NCBI GenBank assembly: GCA_046729975.1
Contig: JBKPHS010000059.1
Coordinates: forward strand, 1-10,338
Direction of reading: 5' to 3'
From: JBKPHS01 sp046729975
GTDB lineage: Bacteria; Actinomycetota; Thermoleophilia; Solirubrobacterales; Thermoleophilaceae
Length of the DNA: 10,338 nt
Every line of letters starts with the position of its first letter. The stretch's first letter is position 1. Below the pieces are notes generated by a model. It was not told the origin of the DNA, made no database searches, and saw only the letters and a program-made list of their open reading frames with translations. Position numbers and translations under genes: made by a program. Below are positions 1-6,537 of this stretch, piece after piece.

Positions 1-2
1 CC

Positions 3-38
3 GTTCAGGAAGTGCTGGCGGACGTGAAGGCGCAGTAG
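3..38 (+). CDS. C-terminal end of an upstream protein (partial)
   Basis: The third frame reads VQEVLADVKAQ and ends at TAG 36-38. The other two forward frames give less protein-like endings (one stops at 25-27, one runs into the repeat). A short amphipathic helix ending in Lys-Ala-Gln is a common C-terminus, for example in solute-binding proteins, but eleven residues cannot identify a family. The stop codon abuts the repeat that begins at 37. Treat this as a probable gene end with unknown function. Confidence 0.4.
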   Translation, partial: VQEVLADVKAQ

Positions 39-98
39 TCGGTAATCGGTAGTCGGTAATCAGTTTCTGACGACTGGCGACTGGAGACTGACGACTGA
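37..98. repeat. Heptamer-periodic imperfect palindrome upstream of the PhoD-like gene
   Basis: From 37 the sequence runs in 7-nt units: AGTCGGT, AATCGGT, AGTCGGT, AATCAGT, TTCTGAC, GACTGGC, GACTGGA, GACTGAC, GACTGA. The first four units and the last units are roughly reverse complements. The region can therefore fold on a TTT loop (64-66) with stem TCAG/CTGA (60-63/67-70), continuing as an imperfect stem, with GU pairs and small mismatches, out to about 38/92. The sequence CTGACGACTG occurs at 67-76 and 88-97, and the same 10-mer recurs in the 4392-4449 element. The repeat fills the whole gap between the upstream stop and ATG 99. Confidence 0.75.
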
Positions 99-1736
99 AT
101 GGCACTCGTACTCGGCCCGATATTGCGGCGCGTCGGCGAGATCGAGGCGACGATCTGGGTCGAGACGGACTCTCCCTGCGAGGTGGAGGTGCTCGGCTTC
201 CGGGCTCCGACGTGGGAGGTGCACGGGCATCACTACGCGCTCGTGTGCGTCGAGGGGCTCGAGGCGGGAAGTGAGCACGAGTACGAGGTGGCCCTCGACG
301 GGGAGACGGTCTGGCCGGAGGAGGGGCGCGAGCTTCCGCGACCCACAATCCGGACCATCGATCCGGACGGCCCGCTTCGGCTCGTGTTCGGCTCCTGCCG
401 GGTGTCGGTCCCGCACGACCCGCCATACGCTCTGAAGAAGGACGAGGACGGGCGCGGGCGCGAGATCGACGCCCTCTACGCGTTCGCGCGCCGGATGGTG
501 CGGCGCGAGGAGGCCTGGCCCCACCTGTTGCTGATGCTGGGTGACCAGGTGTACGCGGACGAGGTCTCGCCCGGGGCGAGGGACTTCATCCGCTCGCGCC
601 GCGACACGACCCGGCCGCCTGGCGAGGAGGTGGCGGACTTCGAGGAGTACACGCGTCTCTACTGGGACGCGTGGGGCGACCCGGCGCTGAGCTGGCTGCT
701 CGCGACCGTGCCGAGCGCGATGATCTTCGACGACCACGACGTCCATGACGACTGGAACACGTCGCAGGCGTGGGTAGAGGAGATGCGCCGGCAGGACTGG
801 TGGCACGAGCGAATCGTGGGCGCCTTCATGTCGTACTGGATCTACCAGCACCTCGGCAACCTGACCCCGACCGAGCTCGAGGAGGACGAGACCTACCGGC
901 GCGTGCGCGGCGGTGGGGATGCGACCGCGGTGCTGCGCGAGCTCGCGGTCCGCGCCGACCGGGAGACGGAGGGCAGCCGCTGGAGCTTCTGCCGCGACCT
1001 CGGCCGCACGCGTCTCGTGATGCTGGACTCGCGCGCCGGGCGGGTGCTCGAGCCCGGGAACCGCTCGATGGTCGACGACGGGGAGTGGAGCTGGATCGAG
1101 AGCCAGGCGCGCGGCGACCACGATCACCTGCTGCTGGGCACGACGCTGCCGTTCCTGCTCGCGCCCGGCATGCACTTCCTCGAGGCCTGGAACGAGCGTG
1201 TGTGCGACGGCGCGTGGGGGCCGCGCTTCGCCCGGGTTGGCGAGAGGATCCGCCAGGGCCTCGACCTCGAGCACTGGGGGGCGTTCGAGAAGTCGTTCCG
1301 TCGAATGGCCAGGCTCCTTCAGGCAATCGGCTCCGGCGAGCGTGGCGAGCCTCCCGCCTCGATCGTGGTGTTGTCGGGCGACGTCCACCACGCCTATCTC
1401 GCGGAGGTCGCCTTCCGGCGCGGCTCGGGGGTGAAGAGCGCCGTCTACCAGGCGGTCTGCTCGCCCTTCCGCAACCCGCTCAACCGCCACGAGCGGCAGG
1501 GCATCCGCATCGGCCTGTCGAAGGCCGGCGAGCTCGCCGGACGCCTGCTCGCCCGCGCGGCAGGCGTTCGCGACCCCGAGATCCGCTGGCGCGTGGGCCA
1601 CGATCCGTGGTTCGACAATCAGGTCGCCACCCTCACGATCGAGGGCCGCAGCTCGAAGCTGCGAGTGGAGAAGGCGAGTCCCGACGAGTGGTCCGACCCG
1701 GAGCTCGACATCGTGTTCGAGCGGCGTCTGGCCTGA
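99..1736 (+). CDS. PhoD-like metallophosphatase (alkaline phosphatase D family)
   Basis: This 545-residue protein has the binuclear-metal phosphoesterase layout of the PhoD family. Residues 1-90 look like the N-terminal beta-sandwich. The metallophosphatase core follows, with FGSC (97-100), GDQVYADE (148-155, metal ligand Asp149), DDHD (211-214) and SGDVHH (426-431). These motifs are typical of calcium/iron PhoD phosphatases that hydrolyse phosphomono- or diesters; the true substrate cannot be read from sequence. No Tat or Sec signal peptide is visible, so it is probably cytoplasmic, unlike classical exported PhoD. The ATG at 99 gives a natural family N-terminus (MALVLGPILR). No good Shine-Dalgarno precedes it: the closest, GGAG at 83-86, is 12 nt away and sits within the repeat. 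The ferritin-like gene starts 33 nt after the stop. Confidence 0.88.
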   Translation: MALVLGPILRRVGEIEATIWVETDSPCEVEVLGFRAPTWEVHGHHYALVCVEGLEAGSEHEYEVALDGETVWPEEGRELPRPTIRTIDPDGPLRLVFGSCRVSVPHDPPYALKKDEDGRGREIDALYAFARRMVRREEAWPHLLLMLGDQVYADEVSPGARDFIRSRRDTTRPPGEEVADFEEYTRLYWDAWGDPALSWLLATVPSAMIFDDHDVHDDWNTSQAWVEEMRRQDWWHERIVGAFMSYWIYQHLGNLTPTELEEDETYRRVRGGGDATAVLRELAVRADRETEGSRWSFCRDLGRTRLVMLDSRAGRVLEPGNRSMVDDGEWSWIESQARGDHDHLLLGTTLPFLLAPGMHFLEAWNERVCDGAWGPRFARVGERIRQGLDLEHWGAFEKSFRRMARLLQAIGSGERGEPPASIVVLSGDVHHAYLAEVAFRRGSGVKSAVYQAVCSPFRNPLNRHERQGIRIGLSKAGELAGRLLARAAGVRDPEIRWRVGHDPWFDNQVATLTIEGRSSKLRVEKASPDEWSDPELDIVFERRLA

Positions 1737-1747
1737 CCGGCTACAGG

Positions 1748-1753
1748 TACGAT
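1748..1753 (+). promoter_or_regulatory. Possible -10 box (TACGAT) before the ferritin-like gene
   Basis: TACGAT fits the TANNNT -10 pattern, is preceded by GG, and lies 16 nt upstream of ATG 1770. No convincing -35 element is visible. An AGGGG Shine-Dalgarno at 1764-1768 sits only one base before the start codon. This is a weak call by eye. Confidence 0.3.
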
Positions 1754-1769
1754 TCCAGACGGCAGGGGC

Positions 1770-2393
1770 ATGAAAGAGCGAGACCGGAGGCTCGTCGACT
1801 ACCTGAAGGACGCCCGCGAGACGGAGCTCGCGTTGCTGCGCGCGCTCGAGTCGCACCTGGCGGTCGTGCCGCGAGGCGTACGCAGAGACCTGCTCCGCCA
1901 GGACGTCGAGCAGACGCGCGTCCACGTGCGATGGGTGGAGGGCCGGCTGCTCGAGCTCGGGGTGAGACCGAGCCGTAGGAGCGCTGCCGCTCACGCCCTG
2001 CGATCGGTGGTTCGCCGTATCAGCGCGGCAGCGAGGCTGGGGCGGCTGCTGAAGCGAGCGCCGGCCGCCCACGTCCTGCTCGAGAGCGCGAAGCGCGGCC
2101 TTGCTATCGAGGGCCGCTCGGTCGCCAACTACTTCGCGATCGAGAGCGTCGCGCGGCTCGTCGGCGACCACGAGACTGCCGATCTCGCCGCCGAGATCCG
2201 CGCCGACGAGGAGAGCATGCTCGAGGCACAGCGTCGCGAGATCCCGGAGCTCGCCGGTGCCGGACTCCGCGCCGAGGTAGCGGAGCTGTCGTTCGAGATC
2301 TCCTTCAGCGGAGGGTGGTGGGCGTACGAGGAAATCAGCGCCGAGCAGATGAATGAGGCTCTGGCACGCGTCAGGCGACGCGGCCGCGGGTAG
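1770..2393 (+). CDS. Ferritin-like / DUF892-type four-helix protein
   Basis: This 207-residue protein is almost entirely helical and rich in Glu, Arg and Ala. Helix 1 (about 4-31) carries KDARETE (13-19). Helix 2 (about 37-63) carries an E-x4-H pattern (Glu47, His52) in DVEQTRVHVRWVEGRLLELG, and a basic linker covers about 66-98. Later helices carry EG...NYFAIE (114-125), then a GDHETADLA segment (132-140) and an EIRADEESM segment (142-150). The spacing of Glu and His over paired helices and the LVDYLKDARETE opening resemble the DUF892/YciE-type ferritin-like proteins, suggesting iron or oxidative-stress roles. The family match is from memory of the pattern, not a search. There is no signal peptide. 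The ATG at 1770 is the only sensible start. Another helical-bundle family is possible. Confidence 0.6.
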   Translation: MKERDRRLVDYLKDARETELALLRALESHLAVVPRGVRRDLLRQDVEQTRVHVRWVEGRLLELGVRPSRRSAAAHALRSVVRRISAAARLGRLLKRAPAAHVLLESAKRGLAIEGRSVANYFAIESVARLVGDHETADLAAEIRADEESMLEAQRREIPELAGAGLRAEVAELSFEISFSGGWWAYEEISAEQMNEALARVRRRGRG

Positions 2394-2429
2394 CCGCCTC
2401 GTAGCCCTCGGTGAAAAAAAGGGTGGTCG

Positions 2430-2462
2430 GTCCCGGAAACCGCTGGTACGGTGGACCGGGAC
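2430..2462 (+). promoter_or_regulatory. Putative promoter of the subtilase gene with flanking dyad
   Basis: TACGGT at 2447-2452 is a plausible -10 box, 42 nt before ATG 2495. It lies inside a 7-bp inverted repeat, GTCCCGG (2430-2436) and CCGGGAC (2456-2462), centred at 2446. The dyad could be an operator over the promoter or, if transcription starts upstream, a leader hairpin. No clear -35 hexamer is present. Confidence 0.35.
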
Positions 2463-2494
2463 TCGGGATCAGCTACTCCAGACAGGGGATTCTC

Positions 2495-3847
2495 ATGCAG
2501 CGACGCCTCACGACCGCTATTGCCGTGCTCGCTTTCGGGCTGGCCGCAGCCCCGGCCGCGCTGGCCGGCGACACGAGCGGCGCCGACGATCCGGCCCAGG
2601 CCGCGCCCGGCGAGCTGCTCGTCGGCTTCGCGCCGGGTACGTCCGACCAAGCGCGTGACACGGCCGTGTCCAAGGCGTCCGGCAAGCGCAAGGAGAAGGT
2701 CTCGCGCAACAGCGGCGACGAGGCCTCTGTCGAGCTCGTCGAGGTACCGCGCGGCTCGAACGCCAGGGCGATCGCGCAGCTCGAGCAGGACCCGGCCGTC
2801 GAGTACGCGGAGCCCAACTGGGTCCTGACCAAGGCGGCGACGAGCAACGATCCCTACTTCACGGGCGGCTCGCTCTGGGGCATGTACGGGGACGGCACCA
2901 GCCCCGCCAACCAGTTCGGCAGCCAGGCAGGCGAGGCCTGGGCCGCGAACCACACCGGCAGCTCGAATGTCTACGTCGGGATCATCGACGAGGGATTCCA
3001 GACGACCCATCCGGACCTGAACGACAACGTTTGGACCAACCCGTTCGATCCGGCCAACGGTGCCGACGACGACGGCAACGGCTACGTGGACGACGTGAAC
3101 GGCTGGGACTTCTTCTCCAAGAACAACAGCGTCTACGACGGCGGCACGAGCGGTAGCGCCGACGACCATGGGACGCACGTCGCCGGCACGATCGGCGGCG
3201 AGGGCGCAAACGGCGCCGGCGTCGCGGGTGTCAACTGGGACGTGACGTTGATCTCGGGCAAGTTCCTCGGCCCGAACGGCGGCTACACGTCAGACGCCGT
3301 CAAGGCAGTCGACTACTTCACCGACCTGAAGGTGCGCCACGGGCTGAACCTCGTCGCCACTAACAACTCGTGGGGCGGCGGCGGCTACTCGCAGGCGCTG
3401 GCCGACGCAATCACGCGCGGCGCGACGCAGAACATCCTGTTCATCGCGGCCGCTGGGAACAGCAAGGCGGACACCGACCGCCGGGCGAGCTACCCCTCGA
3501 ACTACAACACGACCTCCGGCGCCGGCTATGACGCCGTAATCTCGGTCGCCGCGATCGCGAGCAACGGCACGAAGCCGCGCTGGTCGAACTACGGCGCCAC
3601 GACGGTCGATCTCGGCGCGCCCGGAGACGGGATCTGGTCGACGCTGCCGTACAACCGCTACGGCTCTTACAGCGGCACCTCGATGGCCACGCCGCACGTG
3701 ACCGGCGGCGCGGCGCTGTACGCGTCGACGCATCCCGGCGCAACCGCCGCGCAGACCAGGAGCGCGATCCTCTCGAGCGTCGTCCCGACCACCTCGATGG
3801 CCGGCAAGACGGCCACCGGCGGTCGCCTGAACGTCTCGGGCTTCTAG
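2495..3847 (+). CDS. Secreted subtilisin-family (S8) serine protease preproprotein
   Basis: This 450-residue preproprotease has a Sec signal peptide at residues 1-24 (MQRR, a hydrophobic core, then AAPAALA with likely cleavage before Gly25). A propeptide spans about 35-110 and includes PGELLVGFAPGT and EYAEPNW, as in inhibitor-like subtilase prodomains. The catalytic domain has Asp165 in IIDEGFQTTHPDL, His228 in DDHGTHVAGT, oxyanion Asn322 in AAAGNS and nucleophile Ser396 in SGTSMATPHV. An Asp/Asn-rich calcium-type loop (DDDGNGYVDDVNGWDF) lies between Asp165 and His228. It ends right after the catalytic fold with no cell-wall anchor, so it is probably released extracellularly to digest protein. 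ATG 2495 is preferred because AGGGG lies at 2484-2488 with 6-nt spacing and it gives a clean signal peptide; a GTG at 2411 would add 28 unlikely residues. Confidence 0.93.
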   Translation: MQRRLTTAIAVLAFGLAAAPAALAGDTSGADDPAQAAPGELLVGFAPGTSDQARDTAVSKASGKRKEKVSRNSGDEASVELVEVPRGSNARAIAQLEQDPAVEYAEPNWVLTKAATSNDPYFTGGSLWGMYGDGTSPANQFGSQAGEAWAANHTGSSNVYVGIIDEGFQTTHPDLNDNVWTNPFDPANGADDDGNGYVDDVNGWDFFSKNNSVYDGGTSGSADDHGTHVAGTIGGEGANGAGVAGVNWDVTLISGKFLGPNGGYTSDAVKAVDYFTDLKVRHGLNLVATNNSWGGGGYSQALADAITRGATQNILFIAAAGNSKADTDRRASYPSNYNTTSGAGYDAVISVAAIASNGTKPRWSNYGATTVDLGAPGDGIWSTLPYNRYGSYSGTSMATPHVTGGAALYASTHPGATAAQTRSAILSSVVPTTSMAGKTATGGRLNVSGF

Positions 3848-3855
3848 CGAGGTTT

Positions 3856-3910
3856 TCTCCCGCCTCCTCCCCGGGTAGAGGCGCATCAACCCGGCGGAGG
3901 AGGCGAGAGA
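3856..3910 (+). terminator. Long hairpin after the subtilase gene, containing the next gene's ribosome-binding site
   Basis: The inner stem is GCCTCCTCC (3862-3870) with GGAGGAGGC (3896-3904), extended by CCGGGT (3871-3876) with ACCCGG (3889-3894) and a single bulged C at 3895. The loop is 12 nt. Additional pairs (3861/3905, 3859/3907 to 3856/3910) lengthen the stem. It begins nine bases after the protease stop, which fits a terminator, although no U-run follows it. The 3' arm holds GGAGGAGG (3896-3903), the Shine-Dalgarno sequence for ATG 3910, so the same structure could mask translation on readthrough transcripts. Confidence 0.6.
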
Positions 3911-4032
3911 TGCCGTACGAGACGCCCGAACGCGAGCCCGACGAGGTTCCGACCGAGGAGGAGCTCGACGTGGAGGCCCCGAACGAGAGCGGGCCTGGCC
4001 ACAACCCGGAGGTCGAGGAGGAGCCGGCATGA
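3910..4032 (+). CDS. Small, very acidic 40-residue protein
   Basis: ATG 3910 opens a 40-codon frame ending at TGA 4030-4032. It is preceded by GGAGGAGG (3896-3903) at a 6-nt spacing, among the strongest Shine-Dalgarno sequences in the window. The product starts MPYETPEREPDEVPTEEEL and ends PEVEEEPA. About 15 of 40 residues are Asp or Glu against one Arg and no Lys. There is no Cys, membrane segment or signal peptide, and it is probably disordered. Its stop overlaps the next start (ATGA, 4029-4032), so translation is likely coupled to another acidic protein. I do not recognise a family. The strong ribosome-binding site and coupling are the main reasons to believe it is real. Confidence 0.68.
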   Translation: MPYETPEREPDEVPTEEELDVEAPNESGPGHNPEVEEEPA

Positions 4033-4436
4033 CCGACGAGCAGGATCAGGACGTCAAGGGCTCGGTCGAGCAGGCAGAGGAGCGCGGGGAAGAGCCCGAC
4101 GAGGCCAAGCAGAAGATCCAGGATCTGGAGGAGGGGGACCCGCCCAAGGATCTCGAGGAGTGGCCGGACGACGCGGCCAAGTACGAGACCTTCGGCGGCC
4201 CCGAGGGCGACCACTCATACGACGAGGGCCCGGAGCAGAAGCTCGGCCCGTCCTCACTGCGCCACCACGAGGACGGCGAGGTCAGCATCGAAGGCGAGAA
4301 GGTCGACGACCCCGACGAATACAAGGGAGAGCCGATACAGGGGGGGCCGACGGATCCAAACGCCCCGGAGGCTTCAGCGGACCAGAGTGATCAGTCGTCA
4401 GACGACAGTCGTCAGGACGAGGGCTCTGACGACTGA
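4029..4436 (+). CDS. Acidic, probably disordered 135-residue protein of unknown function
   Basis: This 135-residue product is extremely acidic, with about 46 Asp/Glu against 11 Lys/Arg. It has no Cys, no signal peptide and no membrane segment. Its N-terminal third (1-45) is Glu/Lys/Gln-rich and may be helical. The middle (about 45-115) holds aromatic and Gly/Pro-rich stretches such as EEWPDDAAKYETFGGPEG and KLGPSSLRHHEDGEVSI, which look like conserved sequence rather than random acidic filler. The last 15 or so residues (QSSDDSRQDEGSDD) are encoded by the 4392-4449 palindrome, whose TGA supplies the stop. The start overlaps the preceding 40-residue gene by ATGA. I do not recognise the family; charge shielding, desiccation or osmotic roles are conceivable but unsupported. 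Confidence 0.75.
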   Translation: MTDEQDQDVKGSVEQAEERGEEPDEAKQKIQDLEEGDPPKDLEEWPDDAAKYETFGGPEGDHSYDEGPEQKLGPSSLRHHEDGEVSIEGEKVDDPDEYKGEPIQGGPTDPNAPEASADQSDQSSDDSRQDEGSDD

Positions 4437-4449
4437 AGACTGACGACTA
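4392..4449. repeat. Heptamer-periodic palindrome between convergent genes (candidate bidirectional terminator)
   Basis: The left arm 4392-4415 and right arm 4426-4449 match as reverse complements at 20 of 24 positions, around a 10-nt loop (4416-4425). The innermost 10 bp, CAGTCGTCAG (4406-4415) with CTGACGACTG (4426-4435), are perfect. Each arm repeats with a 7-nt period (CAGTCGT, CAGACGA, CAGTCGT; ACGACTG, AAGACTG, ACGACTA). The plus-strand gene's TGA (4434-4436) and the minus-strand operon's TAG (4449-4447) both lie inside it. The position suits a bidirectional terminator. The 10-mer CTGACGACTG is shared with the 37-98 element. Confidence 0.8.
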
Positions 4450-6537
4450 GCTACTCGCCTTTTCTTCCTTCCGCGCCTCGAGCTCGCGCTTGAGCACCTT
4501 GCCCGTGGCGTTGCGCGGCAGCTCGTCCATGAACTCCACGTCGCGCGGCACCTTGTAGCGGGCCAGGTTCGACTTGACGTAGGACTTGACCTGGTCCTCG
4601 GTCAGCTCGCCGCCGGCCTTCTTGACGACGAACGCCTTCAGGCGCTGCCCGAACTCCTCGTCCTCGACGCCGATGATCGCGACCTCTCCGACCGCCTTGT
4701 GCTTGGCGAGCAGATCCTCGACCTCGCGTGGGAAGACGTTCTCGCCGCCCGAGACGATCATCTCGTCGTCGCGCCCCTCGACGAACAGCCGCCCGGCCTC
4801 GTCGAAGCGGCCGACGTCGCCAGTGGCCATCAGGCCGTCGATCTCGTCCTTCGAGCCGCCGCCGGTGTAGCCCTCGAACAGCATCTCGTTTCCGACGAAG
4901 ATCCGCCCGGTCTCGCCGGGGGGCACCTCGACCCCCTCCTCGTCGTAGAGCTTGACGATCGTGCCGCGCGGCGGGCGGCCGGCGGTGCCCGGCGCGGCGC
5001 GAAGGTCCTCGGGACCGGCGATGGTCGCCCAGGCCACCTCGGTAGAGCCGTACAGGTTGTAAACGACGTCCCCGAACTCGTCCATGAACCTCTCTGCCAG
5101 CTCGCCGTGAAGCGCGGACCCCGACAGGGGCACCACACGCAGGTCGGAGAGGTCGTACTTGCGCCGCGTCTCCTCGGGCAGCTCCATGATCCGCTGCAGC
5201 ATCACCGGCACGAGCGGGAGCGCGGTGCAGCGGTACTGCGAAGTGACGGCCAATGTCTGCTCCGGGTCGAACCTGCGCCGCAGCACGAGCGTCGAGGAGA
5301 GCACGAGCCCGAGCGAGAAGTGCGCGAAGCCCCACGAGTGGAACAGGGGCGCCGCGATCATCGTCCGCTCGCGCGCGCGCAACGGGATGCGCGAGAGGAG
5401 CGCGGCCGCCGGATCGACGGTCTCGGGCTGGCTTCGCGACGCGCCCTTCGGCGTCCCGGTCGTGCCCGACGTGAGGATGACCGCTCGGCCGGGGCTCTCG
5501 GGCGGCACGACCTCCTCCGGATCGCCCTGCTCGATCAGCTCCTCGAGCGTCGGGTCGCCGATCGGCCCGTCGGTCTCGTCGTACCACGCGATGAACCGCT
5601 TGCGCCGGCGCGAGGCGTCCTCGAGCAGCTCACCGAACTCCTGGTCGTAGATGATCGCGACTGGCTTCTCGCGCTGGGCGACCTCGGTCAGCTGCGGCTT
5701 CGCGAAGGCGGTGTTCATGAAGAGCGCGTTGGCGCCGAGCTTCGAGAGCGCTACGGTCGCCTCGATGAAGTAGCGGTGGTTGCGGCACATGACCGCGACG
5801 TTGTCGCCCTCGAGGACGCCCGCGTCGGACAGCGCGTGGGCGAGCGCGTTGGTCCAGCGGTGCACGGCCTCGAACGTCAGCGTGCCGAGCTCGTCGATGA
5901 TCGCCTCGTCGTTCGGGAAGCGGACCGCCGCGCTGGCGTAGCCCGCCGCCGGCGTCGGGCCCCAGCGGGAGAGGTTGAGCAGCGTGCGGATGATCCTGTC
6001 GGGCCGTCCCGGCCTGATCACGCCGGCGCGCGTGAGCGTGCCCGCGACGTGAAGGCGGTTGACGACACTGGTCGTCAGGCCCACGCCTCCCCCGTCTCCG
6101 TCGATCAGGCCCCCCTCGAGGCGCCGCTTGAGGCCCCGCAGCGACTGGCGAAGGTTGTCCCTGACCATGCGGGCCGAGAACAGGTCGGAGGCCATCCCGA
6201 GCACGCCGGGCGCCTGGTAGCTCAGCCGGAGCGTCACCTCGGTGCCCCCGTCACGCTCCCGCACGCGCCAGCGCCCCCGCTGGTCCACTCCCGTCACGTT
6301 GGTCCAGGCGAGGTCGCAGGGCTCGTCGAACTCGACGATCTCGATCAAGCCGCCAACCTCGGCGGAACCGACCTTCATTCGCATCTGGTAGCGGGCGCCC
6401 TTACCCATCTCCTTGTCCCCTGCCTGCTCCCAGCGAGTGATGCCGTGCATGAAGCGCGGGTAAGCGGCTGGGTTCGCCACGAGCTCCCAGACGTCCCTGG
6501 CCGGAGCGTCGATCAGCACCTTCTCCTCGAGCCGCAT
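4447..6537 (-). CDS. Fusion of SRPBCC lipid-binding-type domain with fatty acyl-CoA synthetase
   Basis: This 696-residue protein has two parts. Residues 1-145 resemble an SRPBCC/polyketide-cyclase fold (VLIDAPARDVWELVANPAAY near the start, a Gly-rich turn, a C-terminal helix around 121-140), which usually binds a hydrophobic ligand. Residues 152-696 are an ANL-superfamily acyl-CoA synthetase: P-loop TSGTTGTPKG (356-365), YGSTE (496-500), TGD (572-574), Arg589, GGEN (597-600) and catalytic Lys680 in NATGK. It would activate a fatty acid to acyl-AMP and then acyl-CoA. ATG 6537 overlaps the upstream stop by one base (TGATG), implying coupling. A GTG at 6084 (codon 152) could start a stand-alone synthetase of 545 residues, the family's usual size. 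No stop separates the halves. Chain-length preference is unknown. Confidence 0.88.
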   Translation of the reverse strand: MRLEEKVLIDAPARDVWELVANPAAYPRFMHGITRWEQAGDKEMGKGARYQMRMKVGSAEVGGLIEIVEFDEPCDLAWTNVTGVDQRGRWRVRERDGGTEVTLRLSYQAPGVLGMASDLFSARMVRDNLRQSLRGLKRRLEGGLIDGDGGGVGLTTSVVNRLHVAGTLTRAGVIRPGRPDRIIRTLLNLSRWGPTPAAGYASAAVRFPNDEAIIDELGTLTFEAVHRWTNALAHALSDAGVLEGDNVAVMCRNHRYFIEATVALSKLGANALFMNTAFAKPQLTEVAQREKPVAIIYDQEFGELLEDASRRRKRFIAWYDETDGPIGDPTLEELIEQGDPEEVVPPESPGRAVILTSGTTGTPKGASRSQPETVDPAAALLSRIPLRARERTMIAAPLFHSWGFAHFSLGLVLSSTLVLRRRFDPEQTLAVTSQYRCTALPLVPVMLQRIMELPEETRRKYDLSDLRVVPLSGSALHGELAERFMDEFGDVVYNLYGSTEVAWATIAGPEDLRAAPGTAGRPPRGTIVKLYDEEGVEVPPGETGRIFVGNEMLFEGYTGGGSKDEIDGLMATGDVGRFDEAGRLFVEGRDDEMIVSGGENVFPREVEDLLAKHKAVGEVAIIGVEDEEFGQRLKAFVVKKAGGELTEDQVKSYVKSNLARYKVPRDVEFMDELPRNATGKVLKRELEARKEEKASS

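Noticed and set aside
37..98. Short tandem units considered as a CRISPR fragment.
   Set aside because: Units are 7 nt with no spacers and the arms are inverted, so this is a heptamer repeat or palindrome, not a repeat-spacer array.
60..2171. 703-codon open frame on the minus strand opposite the phosphatase and ferritin-like genes.
   Set aside because: It is a GC-driven antisense frame with low-complexity Arg/Ala/Val-rich sequence. Both plus-strand genes it covers have clear family motifs.
2411..2494. GTG start for the protease adding 28 residues.
   Set aside because: The added residues would precede a clean signal peptide, and the ATG at 2495 has a well-placed AGGGG.
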